Below are positions 34,430 to 46,050 of a stretch of 64,000 bases of DNA, piece by piece. The DNA is from Symbiodinium natans (taxonomy: Eukaryota > Sar > Dinophyceae > Suessiales > Symbiodiniaceae). The stretch's first letter is position 1; each line of letters starts with the position of its first letter. The translations under genes and the position numbers were made by a program. Below the pieces are notes generated by a model, which was not told where the DNA came from, searched no databases, and worked only from the letters and a program-made list of their open reading frames with translations. The stretch covers positions 188,001-252,000 of the forward strand of contig CAJNDS010000868.1 in the NCBI GenBank assembly GCA_905221605.1. The letters run 5' to 3'.

Positions 34430-37420
34430 TGCAGGCAGCTACAGCAATGCCTTGTGCCTTGCAACCAGTGCGAGTGAGCATCGTCGGGGGCGCCTGCGTT
34501 CTCCCAGGTGCCACAAGTCTATCTTGATGTGCACATGTTGCGGTTGTTCTGGGAAGTCCATGAGCCTGAACGTGACACATTTTATTACATGCCGCAGGCG
34601 GACGGTTCGGGACCAGCGAGGATGTACAGCAAGTGTGGAAGAACCTGGTCAATGGAGCCGATTGCATCATGCTCCCACCGAAGGGTCGTCCAGTGGCCGC
34701 ACCACGCGAGACAAGCCCGGCCTTCGACACGCTGGGGTATTCAGAAGCAGGACATCTCAGTGCTTTGTTGCAATTCAAAGATTCAATAGGCATGGACACA
34801 ATCATTGCGCCACTCGCGATGTTCGCAGCAGTTCTGTGCAGTTCGTGTGTTTCTGGGCCCCAAATGCCAAACAATGCGGATGTTCCAGAAAAGACCCTTA
34901 CAAAAGACAGCTATCTCGAGGTTCGTGTGTAGGGTCAACCCTCGAGACATGTCAATCCCTGTTGGAGCCTCGGATACGCGTGGTAGGGGGTGTAATCGAA
35001 GCACGGCAGATGTTCTTTTCATTACTGTATTGTTTCTGGTTGATTGTGCGTCGCAGCTGGAGCCGTGGGGAAGTGAAAGGTTCGCTGGAAAGGCGTGGCT
35101 TCAGGAGAGGGTGGGGGCCCAGTTGTTAGACGATGCGCTTGCAAAGCCACGCTCCACGAGCGGAAGGGATGAGGCCCGATGAAAGGGCATGCAAATCTGG
35201 CAAATGCATGTAGACAGTGTTGGGCCACTGGATGTGATGCCAACATATACAGCTATTTGCATCAGGTGTTGCCCACCAGAAGTTGCATCACTGGAACATC
35301 CAAAATTCGACTTGTCTACAATCTGCTAAAGTGAACGCGTCCATTTGGGCTGATGGGGCTGATGGCCTCTAACCCTAGATGTTGGAATGCAGCTGCTAGA
35401 TTCGCTGCTGAACGCTGTGAGTTCGGAAGCTGTTCGAACTGGCGATCATCTCGCGCATGCCCCAAGCGAAGCTTTCATGCTTGGAACTGAGCAGGATATC
35501 TCGGTGCAGAGGCTGTGACTTGCTTTGACCCAGCGGCCTACGGCATGAGCCAGTCGGAAGCAGAAATCGTGGACCCACAGCAGCGCCTCTGTGTCAGAAC
35601 AGCACTTGAAGCGATGGAGGATGGTGGACTTTCCAAAACTCGAGGAAATCCGTTGGGGGTCTATGTCGGAGTCACCACGGTTGATTTCACAGACATCGTC
35701 ATCAAAGAGGCTGGGGCGCCATCTGCTTACACGGGGCCTGCATTGACGACAGCTATTTGCTCCAATCGTGCACCTTGGTTCACTTGGCTCTGTGGAGATC
35801 CTGTATCGTCCTGTTCCATGTCCTCAGCACTTCTTGTGTGAAAGCCTCTGAGGTATCCTACGTGTTCGACTTGCAAGGGCCATCTGCGTCAGTTGACCCT
35901 CGGACGTTGATGGAGCTGTGCGTTGATGCTGTCGATTTCCTTGGCTTTGCTTCTGTCTTGCGAAAACACACTTTCGCGAAGGACACTGCCTGCTCGTCTT
36001 CTTTGGTTGGCTGCAACATGGCAATGGCCGCCCTTCGCGGTCGCTCCTGTGCCGGAGCTCTCGTACTGGGGGTCAACGTGCAATTCCAGCCGTACTGGAC
36101 AGAGGCCCCCGGAGTCAGATGCTTTCAAGGGCTTTCCCAGATAGGCCTTGGACGTGCTGGCAGGCCTTTGCTGAGGCGGGCATGCTCTCCCCTACGGGGC
36201 GATGCCGTTTTGGTGATGACAGGGCGGATGGATACGTTCGAGGCACGTCGTGCATGATTCCTGAACCCCATACGGCCCGTACGACCATCACTTGAAGGTC
36301 CCAGCTGGACAAAACCCTTGCCAGGAGAGGGCTGCAGCTGTCTTTTGCTGTACGATGACGATGCCTACAGCAGAGGGCTTCAAAAGGCCTCGCCCTACGC
36401 CTCGCTGAGAGGCGGGAGGGCAGCGTGCCCACGTCACTAGCCCGTTGAAACACTGCGCATTTTGTCGGAGGTACGTGCTCCAACCAGGATGGTCGCTCTA
36501 ATGGGCTTACTGCGCCGAACCCGGCCGCCCAGACCACCTTGATAACATCGGCATGGCAGGATGCAGGCCATCGTCATGGCAATCTGCATGGTAACCTGTG
36601 AGCTGTCTGTCAGTACAGAGCGGAGTGAATGGAGTGACGACCATGCAGGCCTGAGTGCCTTTGATGCTGTGTACGCCGAAGCCCATGGCACGGGCACGGC
36701 CCTGGGCGATCCGATTGAGATTGTTGCCATGGGTCGGGCGATGCGCGGCCGTGGGGTGCAGGTGGAGCCCTGCCGTGGCGACCTGCTTCCTAGCCGCAAA
36801 TAAAACAGCCGCGCTGTGAAGCCGATTTTTGCTCTTTGGTGAGTAGAAGTCTTGTGTTTGAAGCCTTTCAGAAGCGGTGAGGCCCAGCCTCCGTACCACC
36901 AGCTTCAAGTCCAACATCGGGCACTTGGAGTGCGGGGCTGGAGCTGCTTCGCTGGCCAAGCTGGCCTTGGTCCTGCGGCAGGCAATCATTCCGCCCTCCC
37001 TCCATCTGAAAGTGCGCCTTGGTGAAGTTTTCCATACTTTTCCTCTTCAGCTTGCAACTCAAGCCTCTGCCAAAAGGTGCCTTTTTAAGTCGTGCCTCAT
37101 GCTCCACTCTTCTCAGCTATGAAGATGCGTACGTTTGGTTAATCCAACAACATCGAACTGTATGTGCTTGAGGCTCAATCGGCATATTGACTGGGAGGAC
37201 GTGTCCGTCAAAGTGGTCACAGAGTGTGAGCCTTTGGGAACACGAAGCGCGAATTCCTACGTGGCGGAGCAGATGTCTGGCTGCGCCCCTCGGCCGCCAG
37301 CACTAGGACCCACTAGGAGCATGCATCGGCATGATGGGTGCAGCACCAGCAGCTATGCTTTTTGAAAGGTAAGCGGCTTCGGTTTCGGAGGCTCGAATGC
37401 AAATGCCATCCTGTGCTCAG
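34430..37420 (+). CDS. Giant modular enzyme, part 6: beta-ketoacyl synthase (KS), many exons
   Basis: Performs decarboxylative Claisen condensation between carrier-bound chains. Exon pieces in order: about 34440-34515 (VRVSIVGGACVLPGATS), 34605-34790 (FGTSEDVQQVWKNLVNGADC), 35515-35755 (CFDPAAYGMSQSEAEIVDPQ then QRLCVRTALEAMEDGGL), 35850-35895 (VSYVFDLQGPSASV), about 35982-36105 (DTACSSSLVGCNMAMAALRG, with the active-site Cys), 36160-36240 (AGMLSPTGRCRFGDDRADGY), 36330-36360 (CLLLYDDDAYS), 36468-36540 (GTCSNQDGRSNGLTAPNPAA), 36661-36770 (AEAHGTGTALGDPIEI, first His), 36897-37015 (SFKSNIGHLECGAGAASLAK, second His) and 37372-37425 (GFGFGGSNANAIL). The Cys-His-His triad is intact, so catalysis is expected. 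Exact joints are mostly unresolved. Confidence 0.85.
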
Positions 37421-37718
37421 ATGGACAGGACGGGACTTGAAACACGGCCGTCCCCAATATATTTGATACGGTGAGTTCTCTAAATGAGGGTGCCTTTTCG
37501 GGTACCCTCGAATACTAGGGGCCACCTTACAATAGTAACCCGAGAGGAGCCCAGCCGCACTTCTCGGAGACGGGTGGCAGTCCCCATGGTGGCTACAGCA
37601 AAGACCCTCAAGGCCTATGCTCGTCGTTTGGAGGCCGGGAGTTCGTTTACTGCAGCTACAGCGAAGTTGTAGATGTTAGGCAGATGCAAGTCTTTGGCAG
37701 GCATGGCTGGAAACCCAA

Positions 37719-38690
37719 ATGTCCGAGAGCGATGGACATTCATTGCTGGCGAAAGGTGTGGAATCTTTGGCGAGAGCTGCTGCTCAAAAGGTTTCAAGAC
37801 AAGCTTTTGCCTTGAACTCTGGTGACTTCCGGCAGCTCGCAGTTGTGGGAGAGAGCATGCCGGAGTTGCTGGCAAAAGTTCGCAAGATTGCTCGCTCGGA
37901 TGTCCCTCCTGCAAGTCAAGGGGGGCGAGTTGCTCTCGTTCTATCGGGTGCTGGTGACGACTCATCCGGATTTGCAACGTTGAGGTTGTTGCAGGCAATG
38001 GGCCGCGCAGCAAGAGGAGCAGATGCGCCATGGAGCGGCTTTCAGCGAAAGCTTCAAGAGTTGCACGGGGCCTCCCTGAATAGTTTGGGAGCAACGTTTG
38101 GGTGCCTTTATGCCGCAGCGGCAGCCTTCGCCGAAGATTTGGCCGTGGCACCCGCCCTCATCTGTGGCCATGGCCTGGCTGGCGAGGCTGCGGCATTGAC
38201 CGTTACCGGTGTGTTGCTGCCCAAGGAGGGCCTGGCTCTGGCATCCGATTCGGCTGCCCAGTTTGGTGGGTACTGGCCACCCTCTGTTCCTGTTGCATCC
38301 TCATGCACAGGCCTTTTCACAAAGGGGCCGGCTGTGGACCACTTTCGGTCCGTAGCTGGTGGAGTAGGCGAGGGCATGGGAGGTGTCTGGGAGGCTGTAA
38401 AGTCTTGTGGCTGTGATGTGGTGGTGGAGCTGTCGCTGGGAAACCCATCGTTGCAGAGACACCAAGACGATCAGACGCTTACCGTCATATCCACATGCAT
38501 AGGGCCCCCTGCAGACGGCCGCATCGTGTCCGGAGATGTTGCCGAGCGTGCCATCCTCGAGGCGGCAGCCTCGATTTTTGCCGCTGGTGTGTCTGTGAAC
38601 TTTGCTGGGCCATTGGGAGGGGGACCTGTATCGCGCATGCCGCCTGCGAGCTTTGCCCCGAAAGTGTGTTGGCCTGGTGACCCTTCGATG
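37719..38690 (+). CDS. Giant modular enzyme, part 7: degenerate acyltransferase (AT) domain
   Basis: Starts a single 3.3-kb exon. The AT fold is recognisable: RVALVLSGAGDDSSG stands where ATs have VFVFPGQGSQ; GCLYAAAAAFAEDL ... ALICGHGLAGEAAALTVTGVL stands where the nucleophile elbow GHSxGE should be; VVELSLGNPSLQRH matches the end of the catalytic core; and AGVSVNFAGPLGG ... PPASFAPKVCW matches the post-AT linker. The nucleophilic Ser of GHSxGE is replaced by Gly at about 38171, with one residue inserted, so the domain should not transfer acyl groups itself. Extender units would have to come from a separate AT, or the domain serves as a docking scaffold as in trans-AT systems. Confidence 0.72.
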
Positions 38691-40110
38691 TCGCAGTGGC
38701 GCCGCCAGGACGTTTGCACACAAGCTTTTGAGGCGCAGTGGCTTCCGACTGCAGCCATCAAACCAGAGCTGCGCGGGCAGCACTTCTTAGTTTCAGGGGG
38801 GGCATTGGCTTCAAAAGTGGTGGCGGCCCTTCGGGAGCACGGTGCCGTTGCCACTGAGGGAACTCCGTCAAGCCTCACCGACCCCCATGCTGAGTTGGTT
38901 TTCGTGCTGGAGCCTGCAGCTGCAAGCTCTTTGCAATCTACGTTGCACTCCGCTCGGGCTGCCCCGCATGAGATGCTGGAGTGGCTGCGATCCTTTCCTC
39001 GCAGAGACAGCGGCCGCAGGGCTGCGATCCTCAGCGTGGGTGCGCACGGCAGCTTCCCAGACCTGCGTTCCATCCCTGCGGCGGCCATGTGGGGCGCGGC
39101 ACGCTCGGCAAGGCAAGAGATGGATGTCTCGTGGGCGCTGCGGTGCATCGACTTGGACCCGCAGCTCTTGGAAGATGTCGGGACCCCCGTCGGGAGCCAC
39201 TTTGCTTCGGAGCTCATGCGACAGGAAGCCCGTGATGTGCTCCTAGGGCGCGAGCGCTTCGTGCGGGTGCTTCAGAGTCTACATCTGCCATTGCTTCACT
39301 CTCCGGAGACCCCAACCTTCCCCAAAGTCTTCGGCATCACAGGAGGGACGGGTGCACTTGGCCTCATCGTGGCAGAATGGATTTCCACTGGGAGCAGCCA
39401 GCTCATTCTCGCTTCGAGAAGCGGAAAGGTGCCTGAAGAGAACAAGCAACTTTGGACGAACCTGTGCCGGACATCTGCGCAAGTTACTCTCTGCAACTGC
39501 GACGTGGGTTCTGATCCTTCTCCATTGACTGAAAAGTTGGCGGGTGCCGAAGAACCATTCGGAGTTGCACACTTGGCAGGCATCCTGCGGGATGGCCTCT
39601 TTCTACGCCAAGACAAGAGCAGCTTAGATCTAACCATGAAGCCCAAGGTTGACGGAGCGGCTCTGCTGGTCGAGAGCTTACGTTCACAGTCTGCGGCCGT
39701 GCGCATGCAGCACCTGTGGCTCTTTTCCTCGGTCACCAGCTGCCTGGGGAACCTTGGCCAAACTGCATACGGTGCCTCGAACTCGGCTCTTGATGCTATG
39801 GGCAAGAGCTGGTTTCTGGGAAGTGCTGCCGGGCCAGAGGCAGGTGCCTCGCTGGCTGTGCAGTGGGGTCCTTGGGCAGAGTTTGGTATGGCTGCAGACT
39901 TACCCAAAGGAAGCACCTCCATATTTAAGCCATGGCAGCAACACAACGCGCTGCGTGCCCTGGAAGCTGTACTAACTCTCAGTAGCCCCATTCGGTCACC
40001 TGTCGTTTGCCTTACCCAGTTTGACTGGGGGCAGATGTTTTCAGACCTGGGCCAGAGCATGTACTACCAAGGGTTCTTGCGCGAGTTTCTCAAACAGCCA
40101 AGTGAACCGA
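38691..40110 (+). CDS. Giant modular enzyme, part 8: second ketoreductase KR2
   Basis: Same exon. A structural half (AFEAQWLPTAA ... LRCIDLDPQLLEDV) is followed by the catalytic half: FGITGGTGALGLIVAEW near 39330 for NADPH binding, LILASRSGK, HLAGILRDGLFL, MKPKVDGAALL, and catalytic Ser, Tyr and Asn in LWLFSSVTSCLGNLGQ and TAYGASNSALDAM, then VQWGPWAEFGMA. The LDD-loop position reads LRD, again keeping the final Asp. There is no dehydratase or enoylreductase between AT and KR2, so the predicted module output is a beta-hydroxyacyl chain. Confidence 0.88.
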
Positions 40111-40136
40111 AGAGCCAAGCTGCTCCTGCGTCGAGT

Positions 40137-40980
40137 GTGGATGTTCAGACTGTTGTTCTAGACACGCTGAGTAGATTCCTACCAAATGGCAAAGATGGGG
40201 TGACAGAGGATGCGGAGTTTGACGAGTTGGGCTTGGATTCGCTGTCAGGCGTTGAAGCTTCCAGGGCTTTGGCAGCAGCACTAGCGCCATTGGGCATTGA
40301 AGGCATCAAGCCCACATTCCTCTTCGAAGCAAGTTCTTTGCGAGTTGTGATGAGCAAGCTGCCTGCGCCAAAACCAGCAGCCAGACAAGTTCTGACATCT
40401 ATGCCTTCTCAGCCCAATGCAGAGGTGGCCCGCGCATCCGAGAGCGATGTCAGACAGACGGTAATTGATACCTTGAGCAGGTTCCTCCCAAATGGCAAAG
40501 ATGGGGTGACAGAGGATGTGGAGTTTGATGAGTTGGGCCTTGATTCGCTGTCGGGCGTTGAAGCCTCCAGGGCTTTGGCAGCAGCACTAGCTCCACTGGG
40601 CATTGAAGGCATCAAGCCCACATTCCTTTTCGAAGCAAGTTCTTTGCGAGTTGTGATGAGCAAGCTGCCTGCGCCAAAACCAGCAGCTAGACAAGTTCTG
40701 ACATCTATGCCTTCTCAGCCCAATGCAGAGGTGGCCCGCGCATCCGAGAGCGATGTCAGACAGACAGTAATTGATACCTTGAGCAGGTTCCTCCCAAATG
40801 GCAAAGATGGGGTGACAGAGGATGTGGAGTTTGATGAGTTGGGCCTTGATTCGCTGTCGGGCGTTGAAGCTTCCAGGGCTTTGGCAGCAGCACTAGCTCC
40901 ACTGGGCATTGAAGGCATCAAGCCCACATTCCTCTTCGAATCGAACTCGTTGCGCGTGGTTTTGGGCAAGAACCTCGTGC
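40137..40980 (+). CDS. Giant modular enzyme, part 9: three tandem acyl carrier proteins
   Basis: Three ACPs in a row, each with the attachment motif ELGLDSLSGVEASRALAA (Ser of DSL) and helix III FLFEASSLRVV. The unit is 306 bp (102 residues); the landmark GAGGAT-GGAGTTTGA falls at 40206, 40512 and 40818. Copies two and three are almost identical at the DNA level, including the Pro/Ala-rich linker, while copy one differs more, so the last duplication is recent. Tandem ACPs are known to raise flux in PUFA synthases and some PKSs. The exon stays open to 41051, but the coding part probably ends soon after FLFESNSLRVVLGKN. Confidence 0.9.
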
Positions 40981-41089
40981 TAAATCGCAGTAAATCGCAG
41001 CGCAGTGCAGTGCAGTGCAGTGGAGTGCTGCCCCAGTTGTCGACCATGTGATGAACTTAAAGTGCTTAACCAAGGATCCGTGACTTGCC

Positions 41090-44000
41090 CCAGATGGAGA
41101 AGCAGCAGATCACCTCGGCTCACACTCCGTTGCACGAGATGGCGTGCCCTCTGCCAAGCCTTCCGCTCAGCAAGCACACCGTGGACGTTCACTCCATCGG
41201 CGACACGTCACCACTTCATCGACAGCTTGTTGGCCTGATGCAGGGAACCGGCCTCGGTATCATGCAAAGTGCAAGCCTGGCGGCCTCAATGCTTTTGCTG
41301 GTGTTGGTGTTCCCGCTACGCACTGAACACTTCGTTGTGACAAGCAGTCGAACCGAGCTAAACCTGTTGCTCTTCATGTCACTGCTGCTGATGCCTCTTC
41401 TGCGCTTCTATTTTTCACTTTTCATGATGTGGCTGGTCAAGACCATTGTTCTTGGCAAATTCCGAGAGGGCACATACCCTGTGTGGGGCTGGAAGATGGC
41501 ATGCTTCCGGGTACTTGCTGAGTACGAGGATGGGATGCACGCTGGCTTCTTTCTGAAGGTTTTTCAGAGGACTGAAATTCCGAATTTTTGTCGGCGGGTA
41601 CTTGGGGCATTCATTGGACACGGCGCCTATATCATCGAGCCAACAATGGCATGCTCGTGGGATCTGCTCAGCGTCGGCGAGAACGCCATCCTTGACAGAA
41701 CCTTCGTCATGGAAGCTGGACGTGTCTACCACGTGAACCAGCCCATTTCCATTGGACGCGGCAGTGTCTTCTGTCTTGGCTTTGTTCAGATGGTTTGGCA
41801 TGGCCTTGGGGGCTAATGGTAATAATAGCAATCATTAAGATAGTAGTACATAAGAAGACGCAATAGTAATCATAGCAATAGCAATCATAACAATTTCAAT
41901 AATAGTAAAAAACAATAGTTATTATACATGAAATTATAAATATACTTATAATTATAATTCAAATTATAGTTACAACTATAAGAAGAAGAGAACAGAATAA
42001 TAAGAACTCAGGCCATTGGCACCACGGCCAAGCTGCAGGGAGGGGCAACTGTGGAAGATGGCGGTGTTGTCCTTCCCAACACAGTCCTCGCAGGCGTCCC
42101 GCCAGCAAAAAAGGGCATCTGAATTGCTGATCAAGAAATGAAAAGCCCTGGAAAAGTGCATGGGCAGGCACAGTCAAGTGCGATGATGTCTATGATGGTG
42201 GCTTGGGAACTTCGAAGGCGATGAGAGCCAACGACATGGATGTAGATGGCTTCCTCTCAACTCCTCGAAGAACACCTCTCAGCACGGAGCTCAGTAACAG
42301 TTAGGTGGTCAAAGTCTACTCCCTTGCTTTTCTACTCGTCTTGTACTAGTAGTTCCTTCTCAGCTCGAAGAGGAAGGAGCGCATAGGACTGCCTTGCTAG
42401 GGGTCGCACGTGCCAAGGCCTTCTGGCTGCGGCAATCGTGTTTGCAGTGCGGTGCTGCATGCTGCTTGTGTGCTTGCAGCCCTTCATCGTTGACTTAGCC
42501 CTTTTGTTTTTTCAATATTTGCCACTCTTTCTTGGTGGGCGCCAGCCAGAGCCTTCCATGGACATGCCAATTGGAGTGCTCATCCTGCCTGCCATCTTGG
42601 TCCTCTTTATGCTGTACCATGATGTTGTGATCCTTGGAGTTGCAGTCGCGGCCAAGTGGATCCTCCTGGGTCGTCTGAAGGAAGGGTGCCGAGAAGTCAG
42701 CACCTCGTTTCTCCTCCGCTTCGAGATCTGCTATCTCTTGACCGACTCGGCCGCAAGCGTTCTGTCGCAAAATGCCCAGTCGTTCCTGAACAACATCTTC
42801 ATGAAGGCCAGGAAGTTTTGAAAAGCAGTTGCTCTCAGTGCCTCCGTCTTGGGTAGATGCGCGTGAAGTGGAGGCCATGGGTGGTACGGGTGTTGCTTGG
42901 AGCTGGATGCCATCCCCTGCGAATGCTGCAGCGTACCTTTCGGCAGACTTGCTGACGATTGGTGAGGATGCTTTCACAGCCAGCAAAACGAATTTCAATT
43001 GTATTGCCTTGTCACGCTGCCACCCGGAGGCATATGACCGAACAAGAAGCGGGCTCGCAACCAATTCCGGGTTACATTTGTCCAGTTTTTGTTGTGGGTG
43101 TGATAGGGATAACAGAGGGAGGATTCCATGAGTGTGTGTGCGTGTGTGTCTGTGTTTGTGTGCATTCGTAATCTTCTTCTTACGCTCTGTGAGGCTGCTT
43201 CTTGCATTGCGCTTCTGCATTGCTTGTGCTGCTTGCTTCTTTATTTTCGTGTGGCTTAGGGTTTTTGGATTTGGCTGAAGGCATCTTGCGCCAGGATGGT
43301 CGCAGTGGGGATGCCCGAAGGAGTTTTGGGGCAGTAAACCGTAAACTTCTCTACGTGCCGCAGTCCGCTCTCGCGCCCCTGTCCTTACAATACTACATGT
43401 ATTTGTGTTAGCGAAAATCCCTCAGCTTCCCGCGCCGCCGTACGCGCCGTGGTACGGGCCGCAGTCCGCTCTCACGCCCCTCGGCTCTGTCCTCCCAGTA
43501 CTACATTTGTTCTACAATTCAACGAAAATCCCGCCGCATGCGCCGTCATACGCGCCGCAGTCCACTCTCGCGCCCCTGTGGCCCGCCTGCTGCCCTTTTA
43601 TGTAGTGTCCAGTTCTGGCTTTCTGGTGTCTTGTGTTGGCTTGTTTTGGCCGTTGATGGGCTCCATCTCCCGCCCAAATCCCTTCTGCACCCTTTCACTC
43701 CAAGCAACAACGATGCCAAATGCGAAGTCAAAGCGAATGGGCTCTCACCCCGAGACGCGTTGAGGGCGCCATCAGGTTTTCCTTCACACCTCGTGTCTTT
43801 CATTCAGGGGCATGGTCCTCGTGGCAGCCGCTGGGTTTGAAGTCGACGCTGTGCTGGTGATATACGTATACTTAGAATTTCAAAATTTGACACAGTAAAG
43901 TTCAGTAAAGTTTATGTGTTCGCAGTTTTACTTCGCTCAGAGCATGCTGGGTTTGCTCAGAGCATGCTGGGTTTGCTATCCTCGTCGCTGTCAGATGATT

Positions 44001-46050
44001 GGAATTCGCGCGCCAGATGCCCTGAAAAACCCACAGCCTTGGCGCATTCCTGCGCGTATCACCGCTTTGGAATCAAGCTTCATGCTCTGTTAAAACATAG
44101 AGTCAAGAAGCTCGCAAACCGCAACATGCACGAGGCAGTGCCGGGTCGCAGAAGAGCATCCAACACCACGAGAACCAGAGAATCCTTTTTCAGCAAACCG
44201 ACATCTCCCCAAGCTAAGGTTATGGTGACAAGACGGAGGAGCTGGAAGGGTCCTTTCAAGGCCCTAGCCGATGGCAAATGACATGCAAGCGACTGAAGAT
44301 TGGCGAGCGTTCGTTTGTAGGGCCAGGCACGTGCATCACTGGTGGCACCACACTCGGGGAAGGAGCCGCAACAATGGACCAGACCTATATTCCAGCAGGA
44401 ACAAGCGTCCCAGCGTGGAAGACGGTCATGGGCACTAGTGTCGACTGTCGCTTCATGGTGAAGCGAAGGCGAGACGTGAAGCAGTCAGCTGGCATTTTTC
44501 CATACTTCTTCGCAGTCACCTTAAGCATGATTGCTGGCCGCGTGTTTCGCATGTGGATTCTTGCCTGCAAATTCAAGATCTGCATGCGCGGGAATGGACA
44601 CAAGCTCCGCCCCCCCCCCCCCCCCATTCACAGTGCCCCCATGGCTTCCATTTTCTCAGGATGAAGGTTGCGCTCGTCAGCTCCCTGACCTTGTACTTGC
44701 TGCGGCAGATGGGACCGGTTGCCCCGGTCTTTGGGGCCCTGCTGACAGGTGAGACGGAGGTCTCGGGAACCTACGGAGTCTCGACTTTGCATTTTGAGAG
44801 TTCTGATATGCATTGTTTGCAACTCACCACATTCGGCAAGGATGATGAGATTGAGTTGCAAGTCATGTTGAGACACTGGCAATTAGGTGGGGATTTGCGG
44901 AATCTTCTGGCCCTATCTCTGTTGTGTGGAACGATGTGCACTGCAGTGCTGGCGATTTGTGTCTCCGCTGCAAAGAAGCTTGGTATACTTCTGCATGCTT
45001 CATATTGGTAGGCCAGGATTGAGCCAGGTTCGGCGTTGGAGATTATCGTCGTGAAGAATGTAGTCCTGGGCAGCGTTTCAGAAGCAAGCGGTGGACCACT
45101 TCGTGGCTGGAACTGTCTCCGCTGGGCTCCAACCTTAAGGTTGTCTTCCATGCCATGGTTGTATGCGTGACTGCGAGGGTGTCCTCGTCGCTCGGAATGA
45201 GGTTTCTACGGTGGTGAACACTTCCATGTCGGCAGGGGCCCTGAAAATGCAGTCTCATACACCACTTCTGAGCTGGATTGCAAAGGCCGGGCCGGTGTCT
45301 CATCGTCGGTTCACTTCAGTCAGAGATGAGTCACTAGGGCAAGGGCACGACCTATTCAGGCCAGCGGAGCGCGCGTGGGCAATGGAAGCCAGCTGAGTTG
45401 GAAAATGTTTCAGATAGCTCCGGAGATGGACATGGTCTCCATCGGTGACGATGCGTTCGTAGGCCTATTGGGCCAAAATCACCCATTGAAAGAGAGAAGG
45501 AAGGGAGAAGTGGAGCATGAGCGGAGCAGAGTCTTGAGACTGGTGCAGGATGGGGGATGTACGGACACGAATTTTCAGCATCCACCTTGGTGTTCAAGCC
45601 CGTCAAGGTTGGCAATGGCTCCTTAAGTCGCACTGTGGGCGAGTGGAACCGGAGAGACACGGAAGTTAAGAGTGAAGTTCAAAGGTCCCATGCTGGGCCG
45701 TGGCTCAGAATCTGCAGAGAGAGGGAGAGAGCACCGAGGTGCCACGACTCTTGGAGGGACCATGTTGACTCCGGGGAGCGAGCTGACGAAGAATGCTGTG
45801 GCAACTTATGGCGCCCTTGTGATTCCAGGGAGCTGCGACACAAAGTCACAGGCCAAGCAGTATTTAACAGGCCCCTTGCCAGCACACTTGCAGGATTTCG
45901 TCAGAATAGTGTTAGGCGTCTTTGGTGCACCTTGTCACAAGACCTGTGCAGTGCGGGTAGCACAAAATCCTTTCGAGGCGTTCCAGCTGTGTCAGAGGCG
46001 ACATCGCCTGAGGGGCTCTTCGAAGTCAATGGCTTGCCCCTGTAGCAGCA
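41090..46050 (+). CDS. Giant modular enzyme, part 10: Pls/PosA-type membrane tail, three TM-pair plus beta-helix repeats
   Basis: Resembles the terminal region of poly-lysine-synthetase-type NRPSs (Pls/PosA family), where TM pairs alternate with three soluble hexapeptide-type domains. Repeat 1 (41090-41815 plus about 42006-42115): two hydrophobic segments (GIMQSASLAASMLLLVLVFP; LNLLLFMSLLLMPLLRFYF), VKTIVLGKFREGTYPVWGW, RRVLGAFIGHGAYI, DLLSVGENAILDR, then GTTAKLQGGATVEDGGVVLP. Repeat 2 (42440-44460): IVDLALLFFQYLPLFLGG, VLILPAILVLFMLY, AKWILLGRLKEGC, DLLTIGEDAFTAS, then LKIGERSFVGPGTCITGGTT. Repeat 3 (about 44490-46050): LVSSLTLYLLRQMGPVAP, VVLGSVSEASGGPLRGWN, EMDMVSIGDDAFVG, EFSASTLVFKPVKVGNG, TTLGGTMLTPGSELTK. 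Exon joints and the stop are not resolved; nothing recognisable follows 46050. Confidence 0.75.
41815..42000. repeat. AT-rich AATAGC/AATCAT microsatellite-like intron
   Basis: Short words AATAGT, AATCAT and AATAGC repeat and give way to an A/T-only stretch. It lies between two pieces of the first beta-helix and so is probably intronic. Confidence 0.6.
43120..43168. repeat. GT microsatellite
   Basis: GTGTGTGTGCGTGTGTGTCTGTG-like tract in an intron of the membrane-tail region. Confidence 0.8.
43350..43580. repeat. Tandem repeat, unit about 100 bp, three copies
   Basis: The phrase GCCGCAGTCC(G/A)CTCTC is found at about 43357, 43458 and 43554, each followed by CGCCCCT, an ACTACAT word (first two copies) and GCGAAAATCCC or ACGAAAATCCC. 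It lies in a probable intron. Confidence 0.7.
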
